Origin: Brachymonas sp049977365
GTDB lineage: Bacteria; Pseudomonadota; Gammaproteobacteria; Burkholderiales; Burkholderiaceae_C
DNA length: 52,340 nucleotides
NCBI RefSeq assembly: GCF_049977365.1
Contig: NZ_JBNGEN010000011.1
Coordinates: 1-52,340 of the forward strand
Reading direction: 5' to 3'
Shown: positions 42,264 to 51,222 of the stretch, in pieces
How positions within the stretch are numbered: position 1 is the first letter of the stretch
How the letters are laid out: each line of letters begins with the position of its first letter
The notes under the pieces: model-generated
Told to the model about the DNA's origin: nothing
Databases searched by the model: none
The model's input: only the letters and a program-made list of their open reading frames with translations
Program-made: the position numbers and the translations under genes

Positions 42264-43262
42264 TCATATCCGGCCGTCTTCGGGAACCTGCGGGGACAGC
42301 CCCGGCTCCGGAGCGGAGGCGGCATGTGCGGCATCTGCGGTCAGCACTTCGGCCACCCGGGGATAGCGTCTGGCCAGCAGCTCATGCAGCCCGAACTCCT
42401 CGGCAATGGCCTGCATGCGTTCGGCCGCACTGCGCTTGCGATGGCCGGTGTAATGGGCCAGGATCAGCTCGTTCTTGAGGCTGTGCTCCCAGCCCACGAG
42501 CTCCGTCACGGTGACGCTGTACCCCTGCGATTCGAGGTAGAGACAGCGCAGCACGTTGGTGATCTGGCTGCCGATTTCACGCGTGTGCAGCGGATGCCGC
42601 CAGAGCTCCGCCAGCGGAGTGCGTGCCAGCTGCAGGGCCTTGCCCTGTCGCAGACACGAGGCCACTTCGGCCTGACAGCAGGGCACGAGCACCATGTCGC
42701 GCGCATGCTTGGCCAGCCCGAACGCAATGGCGTCGTCAGTGGCGGTGTCGCAGGCATGCAGGGCCGTCACCACGTCGATCTGCTCGGGCAGCTCCGCGCT
42801 GTGCTCGGACTCCTGCACGGTCAGCGGCAGAAAGGCCATGCGCTCGAATCCGAGTCGGCGCGCGAGCTCCTGCGACCGCTCCACCAGCTCGCGTCGAGTC
42901 TCGATGCCGTAGATCGTGCCACCCGTACGCTGCGAGAAATACAGGTCATAGACGATGAAGCCCAGATAGGACTTGCCTGCCCCGTGATCGGCGAGCGTGA
43001 CCTCCTGCCGTCCCCCTGCCTCCAGATCCTGCAGGATCTTCTCGATGAATCCGTAGAGGTGATAGACCTGCTTGAGCTTGCGCCGCGAATCCTGGTTGAG
43101 CTCGCCTTCGCGGGTCAGGATGTGCAGCTCCTTGAGCAGCTCGATCGACTGCCCCGGCCGCAGGGCCTGCCGCACCTGCTCCTGCCGTGCCTCGGCCTTG
43201 CCAGCCGCCGCGTGGCGAGAGCGCTCCTGTCCGCGTGGGCGGACAGTCCGTGTGTCATTCAT
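42264..43262 (-). CDS. SAM-dependent methyltransferase, Methyltransf_32-like
   Basis: 332 aa, probably cytosolic. Basic N-terminus, then a SAM-binding segment TLADHGAGKSYLGFIVYDLY (about residues 90-109), the acidic end of strand 2 in TIYGIETRRELVERS, and the family-typical TALHACDTATDDAI (about 163) followed by MVLVPCCQAEVA. The CHACDTATD-type motif and PCC match the PF13679 group that includes Trm13-like and GSTCD proteins. An RNA substrate is plausible but not shown. AGGAAT precedes the ATG at 43262; DUF1415 ends 4 bases before it. Confidence 0.75.
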   Translation of the reverse strand: MNDTRTVRPRGQERSRHAAAGKAEARQEQVRQALRPGQSIELLKELHILTREGELNQDSRRKLKQVYHLYGFIEKILQDLEAGGRQEVTLADHGAGKSYLGFIVYDLYFSQRTGGTIYGIETRRELVERSQELARRLGFERMAFLPLTVQESEHSAELPEQIDVVTALHACDTATDDAIAFGLAKHARDMVLVPCCQAEVASCLRQGKALQLARTPLAELWRHPLHTREIGSQITNVLRCLYLESQGYSVTVTELVGWEHSLKNELILAHYTGHRKRSAAERMQAIAEEFGLHELLARRYPRVAEVLTADAAHAASAPEPGLSPQVPEDGRI

Positions 43263-43266
43263 GCGT

Positions 43267-43896
43267 TCATTCCTGTGTATGCCCATGCACCGGGCAGCGG
43301 GACACCCACTCCTCCGGGGTCACATGGGCCGTGATGCCCAGCTTTTCCCAGCCTTCATGCCCCATCTCCTCCAGCAGGGCCATGTTGCGGTCCGGTATGC
43401 CTTCGACATCCGGATAGGTATCGACCGCCAGATCGATGCTCTCCTCGCGCAGCAGGTGCAGCGTGGGATAGGGGGCCTGGTTGGTGGCATTGCCGATGTC
43501 GTCTTCCTCGGTGCCATCGAACTGGTAGCGCGGATGGAAGGTGGCAATCTGCAACACCCCCTCCAGCTCCAGGTCCGCCAGAATTTCCTCTGCTGCCCCG
43601 GCAAAGTCGTTGAAATACAGAAAATCGTCGAACATGGCCGGAAACACCAGCAGCGTCGTCTCGCGCTCTTCCAGTGCACAGGAGGCCAGTGCCACCAGCT
43701 CGTCGTGCACGGCCTGCAGCGCTTCCTCCTCGGTCTGGGCGGCGCTTACCGTCACCTGCAGCCGCCCCTTGCCTACCGATCCCTTGGCAAACGGACACAG
43801 GTTGAGGCCGATCACGGCCTTGTCCACCCATTCGAGCGTATCGGCACGCACCTGATCGGTCAGGGGATGGGCAGGATGCGAAACATTCTCGGACAT
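43267..43896 (-). CDS. DUF1415 family protein
   Basis: 209 aa. Conserved core: VIGLNLCPFAKG (about residues 28-39), VSAAQTEEEALQAVHDELVAL (about 50), LLVFPAMFDDFLYFNDF, LQIATFHPRYQFDGTEEDD (about 116) and NRAPYPTLHLLRE-type NQAPYPTLHLLREESI. Widespread in beta- and gammaproteobacteria with no known activity. GGAGGA lies 7 bases before the ATG. The gap to dgt is 30 bases, so it is probably in the same transcript. Confidence 0.88.
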   Translation of the reverse strand: MSENVSHPAHPLTDQVRADTLEWVDKAVIGLNLCPFAKGSVGKGRLQVTVSAAQTEEEALQAVHDELVALASCALEERETTLLVFPAMFDDFLYFNDFAGAAEEILADLELEGVLQIATFHPRYQFDGTEEDDIGNATNQAPYPTLHLLREESIDLAVDTYPDVEGIPDRNMALLEEMGHEGWEKLGITAHVTPEEWVSRCPVHGHTQE

Positions 43897-43926
43897 GACA
43901 AATTCCTCCAGATCCAGGGCGGGGAT

Positions 43927-45120
43927 TCAGGCCACCTGCCACTCGCGTCCGGTGAGCTCCTGATGGGCCCGGAGCGCAAAGCGGTCGGTCATGCCTGCAA
44001 TATAGTCCGCCACGGCCCGTTCGGTATCCTGGCGGCATGCAAATTCGGGTTTCATGGCTTCGGGGTGTGCACGGTAATGCGCAAACAGATCACGCACCAC
44101 CTGCTGCGCCTGCTCCATGGTGTGCATCACATGCGGATGGCGGTAGAGCGAATGCAGCAGCACCTGCTTGAGCCGCGCCGACTCCTCCCGCATGGCGGCA
44201 CTGAAGCCGACCAGCGGCGGACACTGCCGCACGTCGTCGATCGACATCGGACGGTGCTCCTTCAGGGCCGCCTGGGTCGCGTCGATCACGTCATACACCT
44301 GTTCGCTGAGCATGCGCCGGATGGTTTCGTACAGCACCCTGCGTCCTGCCAGCTGCGGCCACTCGCGCACCACCCGCGCATGGTGGCGAGCCACCAGTGG
44401 CACCTGCAGCACGTGCTCCCATTGCAGCAGTCCGCTGCGCAGACCGTCGTCGATGTCATGGGCGTTGTAGGCGATCTCGTCGGCCAGATTGCACAGCTGC
44501 GCTTCCAGCCCGGGGCGTGTGCCATCGACAAAACGCCGCCCCACCCCACCCGGCTCGCGCTCCTCCAGCCACCGGGCGTTGCGGGCCGAACAATGCTTGA
44601 GAATGCCTTCGCGGGTCTCGAAGCACAGATTGAGCCCATCGAAATCCGGATAGCGCTGCTCCAGCACGTCCACCACCCGCAGGCTCTGCATGTTGTGCTC
44701 GAACCCGCCGTGGTCCTTCATGCACGCATGCAGCGCATCCTGCCCCGCATGCCCGAAGGGGGTATGCCCCAGGTCATGCGCGAGCGCAATGGCCTCTGTG
44801 AGGTCCTCGTCGAGCCCCAGGGCGCGGGCGATGCTGCGCCCCAGCTGCGCGACCTCCAGGCTGTGCGTGAGCCGGGTGCGAAACAGATCCCCTTCGTGGT
44901 TCAGGAACACCTGCGTCTTGTACACCAGACGCCGGAATGCCGACGAGTGCACGATGCGATCCCGGTCACGCTGGAAATCTCCCCGCGTCGGGGCCGCCGG
45001 TTCGGCATGTCGCCGCCCACGCGAATGCAGGGGATGCGCAGCCCAGGGCGCATGGCCCTCGGGCGCCACCCCCAGCGCCTCGCGCACCTCGTCGTGCAGA
45101 TCAGGAATGTAGACCGCCAT
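43927..45120 (-). CDS. dgt: Deoxyguanosinetriphosphate triphosphohydrolase-like HD protein
   Basis: HD-superfamily dNTPase that splits dGTP to deoxyguanosine and triphosphate. 397 aa, the short Dgt-like form. Family motif RDRIVHSSAFRRLVYKTQVF (about residues 52-71), the first metal His in LTHSLEVAQLGRSIARALGL (about 85), the HD pair in AIALAHDLGHTPFGHAG (about 112-128) and the late Asp in LADEIAYNAHDIDDG (about 215). The ATG at 45120 lies 21 bases after the aroB stop with AGGGCA upstream. The aroK-aroB-dgt order is conserved in Burkholderiales. Confidence 0.9.
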   Translation of the reverse strand: MAVYIPDLHDEVREALGVAPEGHAPWAAHPLHSRGRRHAEPAAPTRGDFQRDRDRIVHSSAFRRLVYKTQVFLNHEGDLFRTRLTHSLEVAQLGRSIARALGLDEDLTEAIALAHDLGHTPFGHAGQDALHACMKDHGGFEHNMQSLRVVDVLEQRYPDFDGLNLCFETREGILKHCSARNARWLEEREPGGVGRRFVDGTRPGLEAQLCNLADEIAYNAHDIDDGLRSGLLQWEHVLQVPLVARHHARVVREWPQLAGRRVLYETIRRMLSEQVYDVIDATQAALKEHRPMSIDDVRQCPPLVGFSAAMREESARLKQVLLHSLYRHPHVMHTMEQAQQVVRDLFAHYRAHPEAMKPEFACRQDTERAVADYIAGMTDRFALRAHQELTGREWQVA

Positions 45121-45141
45121 GCGCGTGCCCTGTGCCGCGCC

Positions 45142-46338
45142 TCAGCGGGATGCCGAGCAGGCTGCGATGACCTCGGCCACCATGGCATCGGGGGCGGTGG
45201 CCAGCGCAGCCTCCCCCGGATGGGCCAGCACCACGAAACGGATATGCCCGGCCTCCGCCTTCTTGTCCACCTGCATGTGATGCAGCCAGGCCTGCACATT
45301 GGCGTCCTCCGCCTCCGCCAGACGGGGCGCCACCACCGGCAGACCTGCCCGCTCCACCAGCGCACGCAGCCGCTGCACGAAAGCCGCATCCACCAGTCCC
45401 AACCGGCAGGACAGCTCGGCCCCCATCACCATGCCGCATCCGACCGCCTCCCCATGCAGCCATACGCCAAATCCCAGACCCGCTTCGATGGCGTGTCCGA
45501 ACGTATGGCCAAAATTGAGGATGGCCCGCATGCCGCCCTCCTGCTCGTCCTGCCCCACCACCCAGGCCTTGATCTCGCAGCTGCGCCGCACTGCCACGGC
45601 CAGCGCCTGTGCATCGCGCGCGCGCAGGGCTTCGACATGCGTCTCCAGCCACTCCATGAAGGCCATGTCCGCGATCGGTCCGTACTTGATGACTTCGGCC
45701 AGCCCGGCGCTCAATTCGCGGTCCGGCAGCGTATCGAGCGTGCGCATATCCGCCACCACCCTGCGGGGCTGGTAGAACGCCCCGATCATGTTCTTGCCCA
45801 GCGGATGGTTGATGGCGGTCTTGCCCCCCACCGAGGAGTCGACCTGGGCAAGCAGCGTGGTAGGCACCTGCACAAAAGGCACTCCCCGCATGTAGCAGGC
45901 AGCGGCAAATCCAGTCATGTCCCCGATGACGCCCCCCCCGAGCGCGAACAGCACCGTCTTGCGGTCACACTGCCGTGACAGCAGGGCATCAAAGATCTGC
46001 TGCAACGATTCCCAGGTCTTGTACGCCTCGCCATCCGGCAGTTCCAGCACATGCACGTGGGCATAGTGCGCTGCGAGTTGCGCCACGAGCGCATCGGCAT
46101 ACAGGGGAGCCACCGTGGTGTTGCTCACGATCATGGCATGACTGGCCCTGGGCAGCCCCTCCCAGGTCTGCGGGCTGTACAGCCCCCCGCTGGAAATATC
46201 GATCGCATAGCTGCGATCCCCCAGCGCAATCGGCACCTGGGCGCTGACGCCTGCACCACCCGCCTGCCATGCGGGCAGCGGCACAAGGGTTTCGAAACGG
46301 GAGAGGGAAACAGTATCGGAAGCAGTGGAGAGGGTCAT
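45142..46338 (-). CDS. aroB: 3-dehydroquinate synthase
   Basis: Cytosolic shikimate-pathway enzyme converting DAHP to 3-dehydroquinate with NAD and a metal ion. Motifs: LPDGEAYKTWESLQQIFDAL (about residues 99-118), GGGVIGDMTGFAAACYMRG (about 130), VPTTLLAQVDSSVGGKTAIN (about 152-171), NMIGAFYQP, and metal histidines in ILNFGHTFGHAIEAGLG (about 285). 398 aa from the ATG at 46338 (MTLSTASDTVSL); the family is usually about 360, so the first 25 to 30 residues may be extra. No Shine-Dalgarno sequence is visible. Confidence 0.94.
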   Translation of the reverse strand: MTLSTASDTVSLSRFETLVPLPAWQAGGAGVSAQVPIALGDRSYAIDISSGGLYSPQTWEGLPRASHAMIVSNTTVAPLYADALVAQLAAHYAHVHVLELPDGEAYKTWESLQQIFDALLSRQCDRKTVLFALGGGVIGDMTGFAAACYMRGVPFVQVPTTLLAQVDSSVGGKTAINHPLGKNMIGAFYQPRRVVADMRTLDTLPDRELSAGLAEVIKYGPIADMAFMEWLETHVEALRARDAQALAVAVRRSCEIKAWVVGQDEQEGGMRAILNFGHTFGHAIEAGLGFGVWLHGEAVGCGMVMGAELSCRLGLVDAAFVQRLRALVERAGLPVVAPRLAEAEDANVQAWLHHMQVDKKAEAGHIRFVVLAHPGEAALATAPDAMVAEVIAACSASR

Positions 46339-46419
46339 GCTGGCATTGTGACGCAGGAACGGCCCTTTCCCATCACGACACCCTCGCGGGGCCCATTGCA
46401 CCCGCGTTTTTTCCGGTGC

Positions 46420-47058
46420 TCAGCGCACTGCCTGCTGCAGGTGTTCCGGCGAGGAGCAGGAGCTGCCCCCTTCCGATCGCTGCTGGGGCAATGCCTCCGG
46501 AGGCTCGTCGCCCCCATCCTGCGGAGCCATGCCGGCCATTTCCAGCTGCATGGCAATGTGATTGACCAGCGTCTGCACCGGCGTCCGGGTCGTCTCGATC
46601 ACATAATGCGCTGCATCACGGTACTGGGGATCGCGTGCCTTGAGCATCTGCTGCAGCTTGCCGCGCGGATTGCCCACCTGCAGCAGCGGCCGCTTGGTAT
46701 CGTGTCGCAGCCGCCGGAACAGCTCGTCGGGCGTGGCGCGCAGATACAGCACCGTACCTCCCTGACGCATCAGCGCACGGTTCTCGGGTCGCAACACCGA
46801 GCCCCCCCCGGTGGACAGCACGCACGGGCGGCCCTCTTCCACCAGCCGGCGCAGCATCGCTGTCTCCAGATTCCGGAAGGCCTCCTCGCCCTCGGCCTCG
46901 AAAAAAGTCCGGATCGACATGCCGATCTCCTCCTCGATGGCCTGGTCGGTGTCGATGAAGGGCAGCGCAAAGCGCCGGGCCACATGTCGGCCCGCCGAGG
47001 ACTTGCCCGAGCCGGGCATGCCGATGAGAATGATCACGACGTTCGCCTCACAATGCAT
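46420..47058 (-). CDS. aroK: Shikimate kinase
   Basis: Phosphorylates shikimate at the 3-OH. P-loop LIGMPGSGKSSAGRHVARR (about residues 11-29), shikimate-binding FIDTDQAIEEEIG (about 34), FRNLETAML (about 61), STGGGSVLRPENR (about 81) and the lid KRPLL. The C-terminus has about 30 extra Glu/Gln/Ser-rich residues beyond the kinase fold, giving 212 aa. ATG 47058 is listed; a GTG at 47037 just before IILIGMPGSGKS with GAGG upstream is a credible alternative. It is separated from pilQ by a terminator and from aroB by 81 bases. Confidence 0.93.
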   Translation of the reverse strand: MHCEANVVIILIGMPGSGKSSAGRHVARRFALPFIDTDQAIEEEIGMSIRTFFEAEGEEAFRNLETAMLRRLVEEGRPCVLSTGGGSVLRPENRALMRQGGTVLYLRATPDELFRRLRHDTKRPLLQVGNPRGKLQQMLKARDPQYRDAAHYVIETTRTPVQTLVNHIAMQLEMAGMAPQDGGDEPPEALPQQRSEGGSSCSSPEHLQQAVR

Positions 47059-47185
47059 GAAGATCGATGGACAGGGAGAGTCGGCATTCTAGAACGACAC
47101 CTCTGGCCAGAACAGCGCCCCCGTGCAAGGACAGCATCCGTCCCCTCACATGCACCTGAAACGAAACGCTCGCCGCCCCATAGAA

Positions 47186-47211
47186 AAAGGGGCCGGTTCC
47201 CCGGCCCCTTT
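47186..47211 (-). terminator. Rho-independent terminator of the pilMNOPQ operon
   Basis: Perfect 11-bp stem AAAGGGGCCGG/CCGGCCCCTTT with a 4-base loop. On the minus strand it is followed by a T run (CCCCTTTTTC). It lies 26 bases after the pilQ stop. Confidence 0.88.
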
Positions 47212-47237
47212 CTGTGGTCGCACGTGCTCTCGGTCTC

Positions 47238-49322
47238 TCACTGCATCGCAGCCCGCGAGCTGACGATCTTGGGAGAGATGAAGACCAGCAGTTCCGTCTT
47301 CTTGGTCGACTTGGTCGTGTTCTTGAAGAGGTTGCCCAGGATCGGGATGTCGCCGAGCAGCGGCACCTTGGTCACGTCCTTGTTGTTGGTCATGGTGTAG
47401 ATGCCGCCGATCACCACCGTTCCGCCATTCTCGACCAGGACATTGGTCTGGACATGCTTGGTGTTGATGGCGTAGCCATCGGTCGTGGCCTGTCCGACCG
47501 AATCGTTGGTCACGTCGACATCCATGATCACATTGCCTTCGGGCGTGACCTGCGGCGTCACCTCCAGCTTGAGGTTGGCCTTGCGGAACTGCACCGAAGT
47601 GGCACCACTCGACGTGGCGGACTGGTAGGGCAGCTCCGTACCCTGCTCAATGATGGCCTTGGTCTGGTCCGCCGTCACCACACGGGGACTCGACACCACC
47701 TTGCCCTCGCCGTCCGCTTCCAGCGCAGAGATTTCCAGCGTCAGGAAACGGGAGGCACCCGACGAGAAGATCGACACCGCCATGGCTGCCGCACTGTAGC
47801 CGTTCTGTGCCGTGGCCGGCAGATTGAACAGCGTGCCGCCGTTGGTGGAATTCGAGGTATCGATTCCGATGCCTCCACTGGTGGAAGACCCTCGTCCAGT
47901 GCCAGTCGTCCCGTTGATCCCCAGCTTGGCCCCCAGCGAACGCCCCCAGCTGTCGGTGGCCTCCACGATGCGTGCCTCGATCATGACCTGACGCACCGGC
48001 ACATCGAGCTTCTGCACCAGGGCCTGCACCTGCTCCAGCACCGAAGGCACATCCGTCACGAACAGCTGGTTGGTCCGCGATTCGGCGATCACCGATCCCC
48101 GTGCACTCAGCATCTTGGTCGAGTTGCCCGAACCGCCCGAACTGCTCTGTCCGCTCAGCCCCTTGGCGATGTCCACGGCCTTGGCATAGTTGAGCTGGAA
48201 GGACTGTGTCTGCAGCGGCTCGACATCCGAGACCGCCTTGCGGTTTTCCAGTTCCTGCTTTTCCTTGGCGGCTAGCTCGTCCTTGGGCGCAATCCAGATC
48301 ACGTTGCCGCTCTTCTTCATGCCCAGACCCTTGGCCTGGAGAATGATGTCGAGTGCCTGATCCCACGGAACGTCCTTGAGCCGCAGCGTGACGCTGCCGT
48401 TGACCGAGTCGGAAGTCACGATGTTGAAGTTCGTGAAGTCCGCAATGACCTGCAGCAGCGCCCGGATCTCGATGTTCTGGAAGTTGAGCGACAGTTTCTC
48501 GCCGTGATAGCCACGCCCCTGGGTCAGCTTGTTGGGATCGGTCTGCAGCGGATGCACCTCGATGACCAGCTGGTTGTCGCTCTGGTAGGCAGAATGCTCC
48601 CACTCCCCGCGCGCAGCAATGACCATGTGCACCCGGTCGCCGGTCTGGGTCGTGGTCACGCTCTGCACCGGGGTGCCGAAGTCGGTCACGTCCAGACGCT
48701 TGCTGAGGGAAGGCGGCAGCGAGGACTTGAGGAAGTCCACCACCAGATTCTGGCCTTGCGGCTTGATGTCGACGCCCACCTGGCTGCTGGGCAGATCCAC
48801 CACGATGCGGCCGCTGTTGTCCGCGCCACGGCGGAAGTCGATGTGCCGCAGCCCCATCACATGCCGGTTGACGCTGGGGGCAAAGGTGCGGGGAGCCACA
48901 TTCGCAACCGTGGCTGCTGCCACGGGATCGAGCGTGATCAGCACCGTCTTGCCGCTGATGGTGGCGCGGTAATTGGTGGCCTGCTTCAGGCTCAGCACCA
49001 CACGGGAACGCTCACCGCCCTGCACGACCTGGGCAGACCGCAGATTGCCCTGGTTGAGCTCGATCATGCCGCGCGGCAGCTTGCTGCCCACGCCCGGAAA
49101 ATCGAGTGCAATCCGTGCCGGACTCTGTACCACGAAGCCTTCCGGCACCTTGGACAGCGGCTCTGCCATGTCGATGCGAACCACTTCGGTACCGCCCTGC
49201 AGGGAGCCAGAGACGTGTTCGATGGCATTCTGTGCCATGGCTGCCGCGCTGACGACGACTGCAGCCAGCCCCACCAGACAGCGCATGCCCAGCCTGCCAA
49301 AAGGATGACGCATGGTTTTCAT
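47238..49322 (-). CDS. pilQ: Type IV pilus secretin PilQ
   Basis: Outer-membrane multimeric channel for the pilus fibre, 694 aa. Signal peptide (about residues 12-31, ending AAAMAQ), two AMIN-type beta domains (IRIDMAEPLSKVPEGF-like VVRIDMAEPLSKVPEGFVVQ, about 45), STN domain SLNFQNIEIRALLQVIADFT (about 300), N1-type KH segment, then the secretin core (VMIEARIVEATDSWGRSLGA, about 448; GTELPYQSATSSG; IGGIYTMTNNKDVTKVPLLG, about 648) and the end ELLVFISPKIV. The ATG overlaps the pilP stop (ATGA). The nearby ATG at MRHPF is an alternative start. Confidence 0.95.
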   Translation of the reverse strand: MKTMRHPFGRLGMRCLVGLAAVVVSAAAMAQNAIEHVSGSLQGGTEVVRIDMAEPLSKVPEGFVVQSPARIALDFPGVGSKLPRGMIELNQGNLRSAQVVQGGERSRVVLSLKQATNYRATISGKTVLITLDPVAAATVANVAPRTFAPSVNRHVMGLRHIDFRRGADNSGRIVVDLPSSQVGVDIKPQGQNLVVDFLKSSLPPSLSKRLDVTDFGTPVQSVTTTQTGDRVHMVIAARGEWEHSAYQSDNQLVIEVHPLQTDPNKLTQGRGYHGEKLSLNFQNIEIRALLQVIADFTNFNIVTSDSVNGSVTLRLKDVPWDQALDIILQAKGLGMKKSGNVIWIAPKDELAAKEKQELENRKAVSDVEPLQTQSFQLNYAKAVDIAKGLSGQSSSGGSGNSTKMLSARGSVIAESRTNQLFVTDVPSVLEQVQALVQKLDVPVRQVMIEARIVEATDSWGRSLGAKLGINGTTGTGRGSSTSGGIGIDTSNSTNGGTLFNLPATAQNGYSAAAMAVSIFSSGASRFLTLEISALEADGEGKVVSSPRVVTADQTKAIIEQGTELPYQSATSSGATSVQFRKANLKLEVTPQVTPEGNVIMDVDVTNDSVGQATTDGYAINTKHVQTNVLVENGGTVVIGGIYTMTNNKDVTKVPLLGDIPILGNLFKNTTKSTKKTELLVFISPKIVSSRAAMQ

Positions 49323-49882
49323 TTCTTGGTTCCCTCTTTGGTGCCCTCTTGCAGATCCAGCGTGGTTGTGCGCTCGATCCATTCACCGGCCGCATCCTGC
49401 GCGATTTCGTGCAGCGTGACCTGATTTTCCTTGATTTCAGTGATGCGCCCGTAGTTCTGGCCCATGTAGTCCCCCACGTGCGCCTGATACAGAAGGGTAT
49501 CGACCTTCACGAGTGCGATCGGCTGGCCGTTCTTCTGCAGCATGCCCACATAGGAGATCGTGTCCAGCGGATAGGATTCGAGCGGCTGCTTGCGCCGGTT
49601 CTGCTCCTTGAGCAGCAGGGGGTTGTTGGCTGCTGCTGCATTGATGCCGAGGGCATTCGCCAGACGGTCGAAGCTGAAGGGATCGGCCCCCTGCTGGGGC
49701 GCCTTGTAATCCAGGGCCACATAGGGCTTGGGCTCGGGCAAGGGCCGCACCGACGGACGGGCTGCACGCTGCTGCTGCTGCATCCACTCCTTGGTGCCGT
49801 CGATGGTGGAATTGCTGCATCCCACCAGCGCCAGCGAAACGCCCAGCACGCTCAGCGACGCACGGAACAGGGTGTGGTTCAT
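49319..49882 (-). CDS. pilP: Type IV pilus lipoprotein PilP
   Basis: Inner-membrane lipoprotein linking PilN/PilO to PilQ. 187 aa with a signal segment and lipobox LVGC at about residues 19-22, a low-complexity linker with QQQQRAARPSV, and the compact beta domain ESYPLDTISYVGMLQKNGQP (about 103) and GQNYGRITEIKENQVTLHEI (about 141). The ATG overlaps the pilO stop and the stop overlaps the pilQ start (both ATGA). Confidence 0.93.
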   Translation of the reverse strand: MNHTLFRASLSVLGVSLALVGCSNSTIDGTKEWMQQQQRAARPSVRPLPEPKPYVALDYKAPQQGADPFSFDRLANALGINAAAANNPLLLKEQNRRKQPLESYPLDTISYVGMLQKNGQPIALVKVDTLLYQAHVGDYMGQNYGRITEIKENQVTLHEIAQDAAGEWIERTTTLDLQEGTKEGTKK

Positions 49883-50598
49883 GGCTTGCCTCCTGCGGGT
49901 TGCGAGGCGGATGCAGCCGGTGCACCGCCCTTCTTGCCCTTGGCGTTCTGCTGCTGCACGGCCATTTCGCTCTTGTCCAGATAGCGGTAGGTATTCGCCG
50001 TGGCATGGAGCCCCAGCGCACCGCCTTCCTTGGCCTGCGTGACCTCGATGTTGCTGAGGGTCACGATGCGCGAAAGATGGGCAATGTCTGCCGCAAATCC
50101 GGCCACGTCAGGGAAGCTGCCGGACACCTTGATGTCGACGGGAAGCAGGGCATAGTAGTCCTTGATTTCTTCCTTGGCTGGCTTGAACAACTCGAACTGC
50201 AGGCTCCGCCCCACACCGGCCTGGTTGATGTCGGAGAGCAGTGCATCCATTTCGGCACGGCCCGGCAGCTGCTTCTCGAGCTGCACCACATACTGCTCGA
50301 CCTGCTGGCGCTGCTTGCGCAGCGGCTCCAGGTTGACGACCCTGGCGTACTTATCCACGTAGTCCTTCTTGAGCTCGGTCTCCTGCTTCTGACGCTTGGC
50401 CAGTTCATCCATCTGATCGTTGATGAGGAAATACCAGGCCCCGGCAAACACCACCAGTGCCACGCCCACGCACAGCAGGATGCGCGGCAGAAGGGGCCAG
50501 GACGAAGGATTGCTGGTGTCAAGGCCACGGAACTGTTCCGCGATCCGCTCGCGCAGCTCGACGAAATCGATGTCCTTCTTGATTTTGAGTGTTGCCAT
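49879..50598 (-). CDS. pilO: Type IV pilus inner-membrane protein PilO
   Basis: 239 aa bitopic protein that dimerises with PilN. Short cytosolic N-terminus, membrane segment (about residues 39-60, LLPRILLCVGVALVVFAGAW), coiled coil (AKRQKQETELKKDYVDKYAR) and the periplasmic ferredoxin-like domain (VVQLEKQLPGRAEMDALLSD, FKPAKEEIKDYYALLPVDI, KVSGSFPDVAGFAADIAHL). The C-terminus has an Ala/Gly/Lys-rich tail (KGKKGGAPAASAS). AAGGGG precedes its ATG within the end of pilN, 3 bases after the pilN stop. Confidence 0.93.
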   Translation of the reverse strand: MATLKIKKDIDFVELRERIAEQFRGLDTSNPSSWPLLPRILLCVGVALVVFAGAWYFLINDQMDELAKRQKQETELKKDYVDKYARVVNLEPLRKQRQQVEQYVVQLEKQLPGRAEMDALLSDINQAGVGRSLQFELFKPAKEEIKDYYALLPVDIKVSGSFPDVAGFAADIAHLSRIVTLSNIEVTQAKEGGALGLHATANTYRYLDKSEMAVQQQNAKGKKGGAPAASASQPAGGKP

Positions 50599-50601
50599 GC
50601 C

Positions 50602-51222
50602 TTACCCCTTGTTCGCACTTGCAGGCGCCCTGGGCTTGCCAGCCGGTGCATCCTTGGTTTCTGGCTGCTTGAGCGTCAGGGTCATCTTGAAGCCATAGGC
50701 CTTGCTCTTGCCCTTGTTGTTAGGCAGCGTGACGTCCTGCACCGTGGTTTCTTCCAGCTGGGGGCTCTTGGCCAGCAGCGTGGAATCCCTCAGGTTGCGC
50801 AGGAACTCGGACACCCGTTCATTCGACTGTGCCACACCGGCAATGGCCACCGTGTCCTTGGTCTGCTTGATGCTGGTGAGATAGGCACCGTCAGGAAGCT
50901 TGGCTGCCAGCTCATTGAAGAGCTGCACCGGATCGTTGCGCTGCTGCTGCAGACCTTCCACCGCCTGCTGCCGCTCGTGCAGGGCGGCAATCTCGGATTC
51001 CAGGTTCTGGATGTCCTTGATCTTCACATCGAGGGCGCTGTTTTCCGCCTTGATGAAGGTATTCACCCCTTCCTGCTGGGAAATGAGGATCTGGTAGTAG
51101 GCATAGACCAGCCCGGCCAGTGCCAAGCCAGCCACTCCGGCCATGCCCAGCACCACATTGAACATCTGCTGGCGACGCTTGCGCGCCGCCTCGCGATGGG
51201 GAAGCAGGTTCACCAGAATCAT
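50602..51222 (-). CDS. pilN: Type IV pilus inner-membrane protein PilN
   Basis: 206 aa. Starts with the conserved cytosolic motif ILVNLLPHREAARKRRQQ (about residues 2-19) that binds the PilM groove, then one membrane segment (about 20-42, GMAGVAGLALAGLVYAYYQ), a coiled coil (DVKIKDIQNLESEIAALHER) and a periplasmic domain (LFNELAAKLPDGAYLTSIKQ). The C-terminal tail is Lys/Ala/Pro rich. ATG 51222 overlaps the pilM stop (ATGA); the longer frame to 51252 is rejected. Confidence 0.93.
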   Translation of the reverse strand: MILVNLLPHREAARKRRQQMFNVVLGMAGVAGLALAGLVYAYYQILISQQEGVNTFIKAENSALDVKIKDIQNLESEIAALHERQQAVEGLQQQRNDPVQLFNELAAKLPDGAYLTSIKQTKDTVAIAGVAQSNERVSEFLRNLRDSTLLAKSPQLEETTVQDVTLPNNKGKSKAYGFKMTLTLKQPETKDAPAGKPRAPASANKG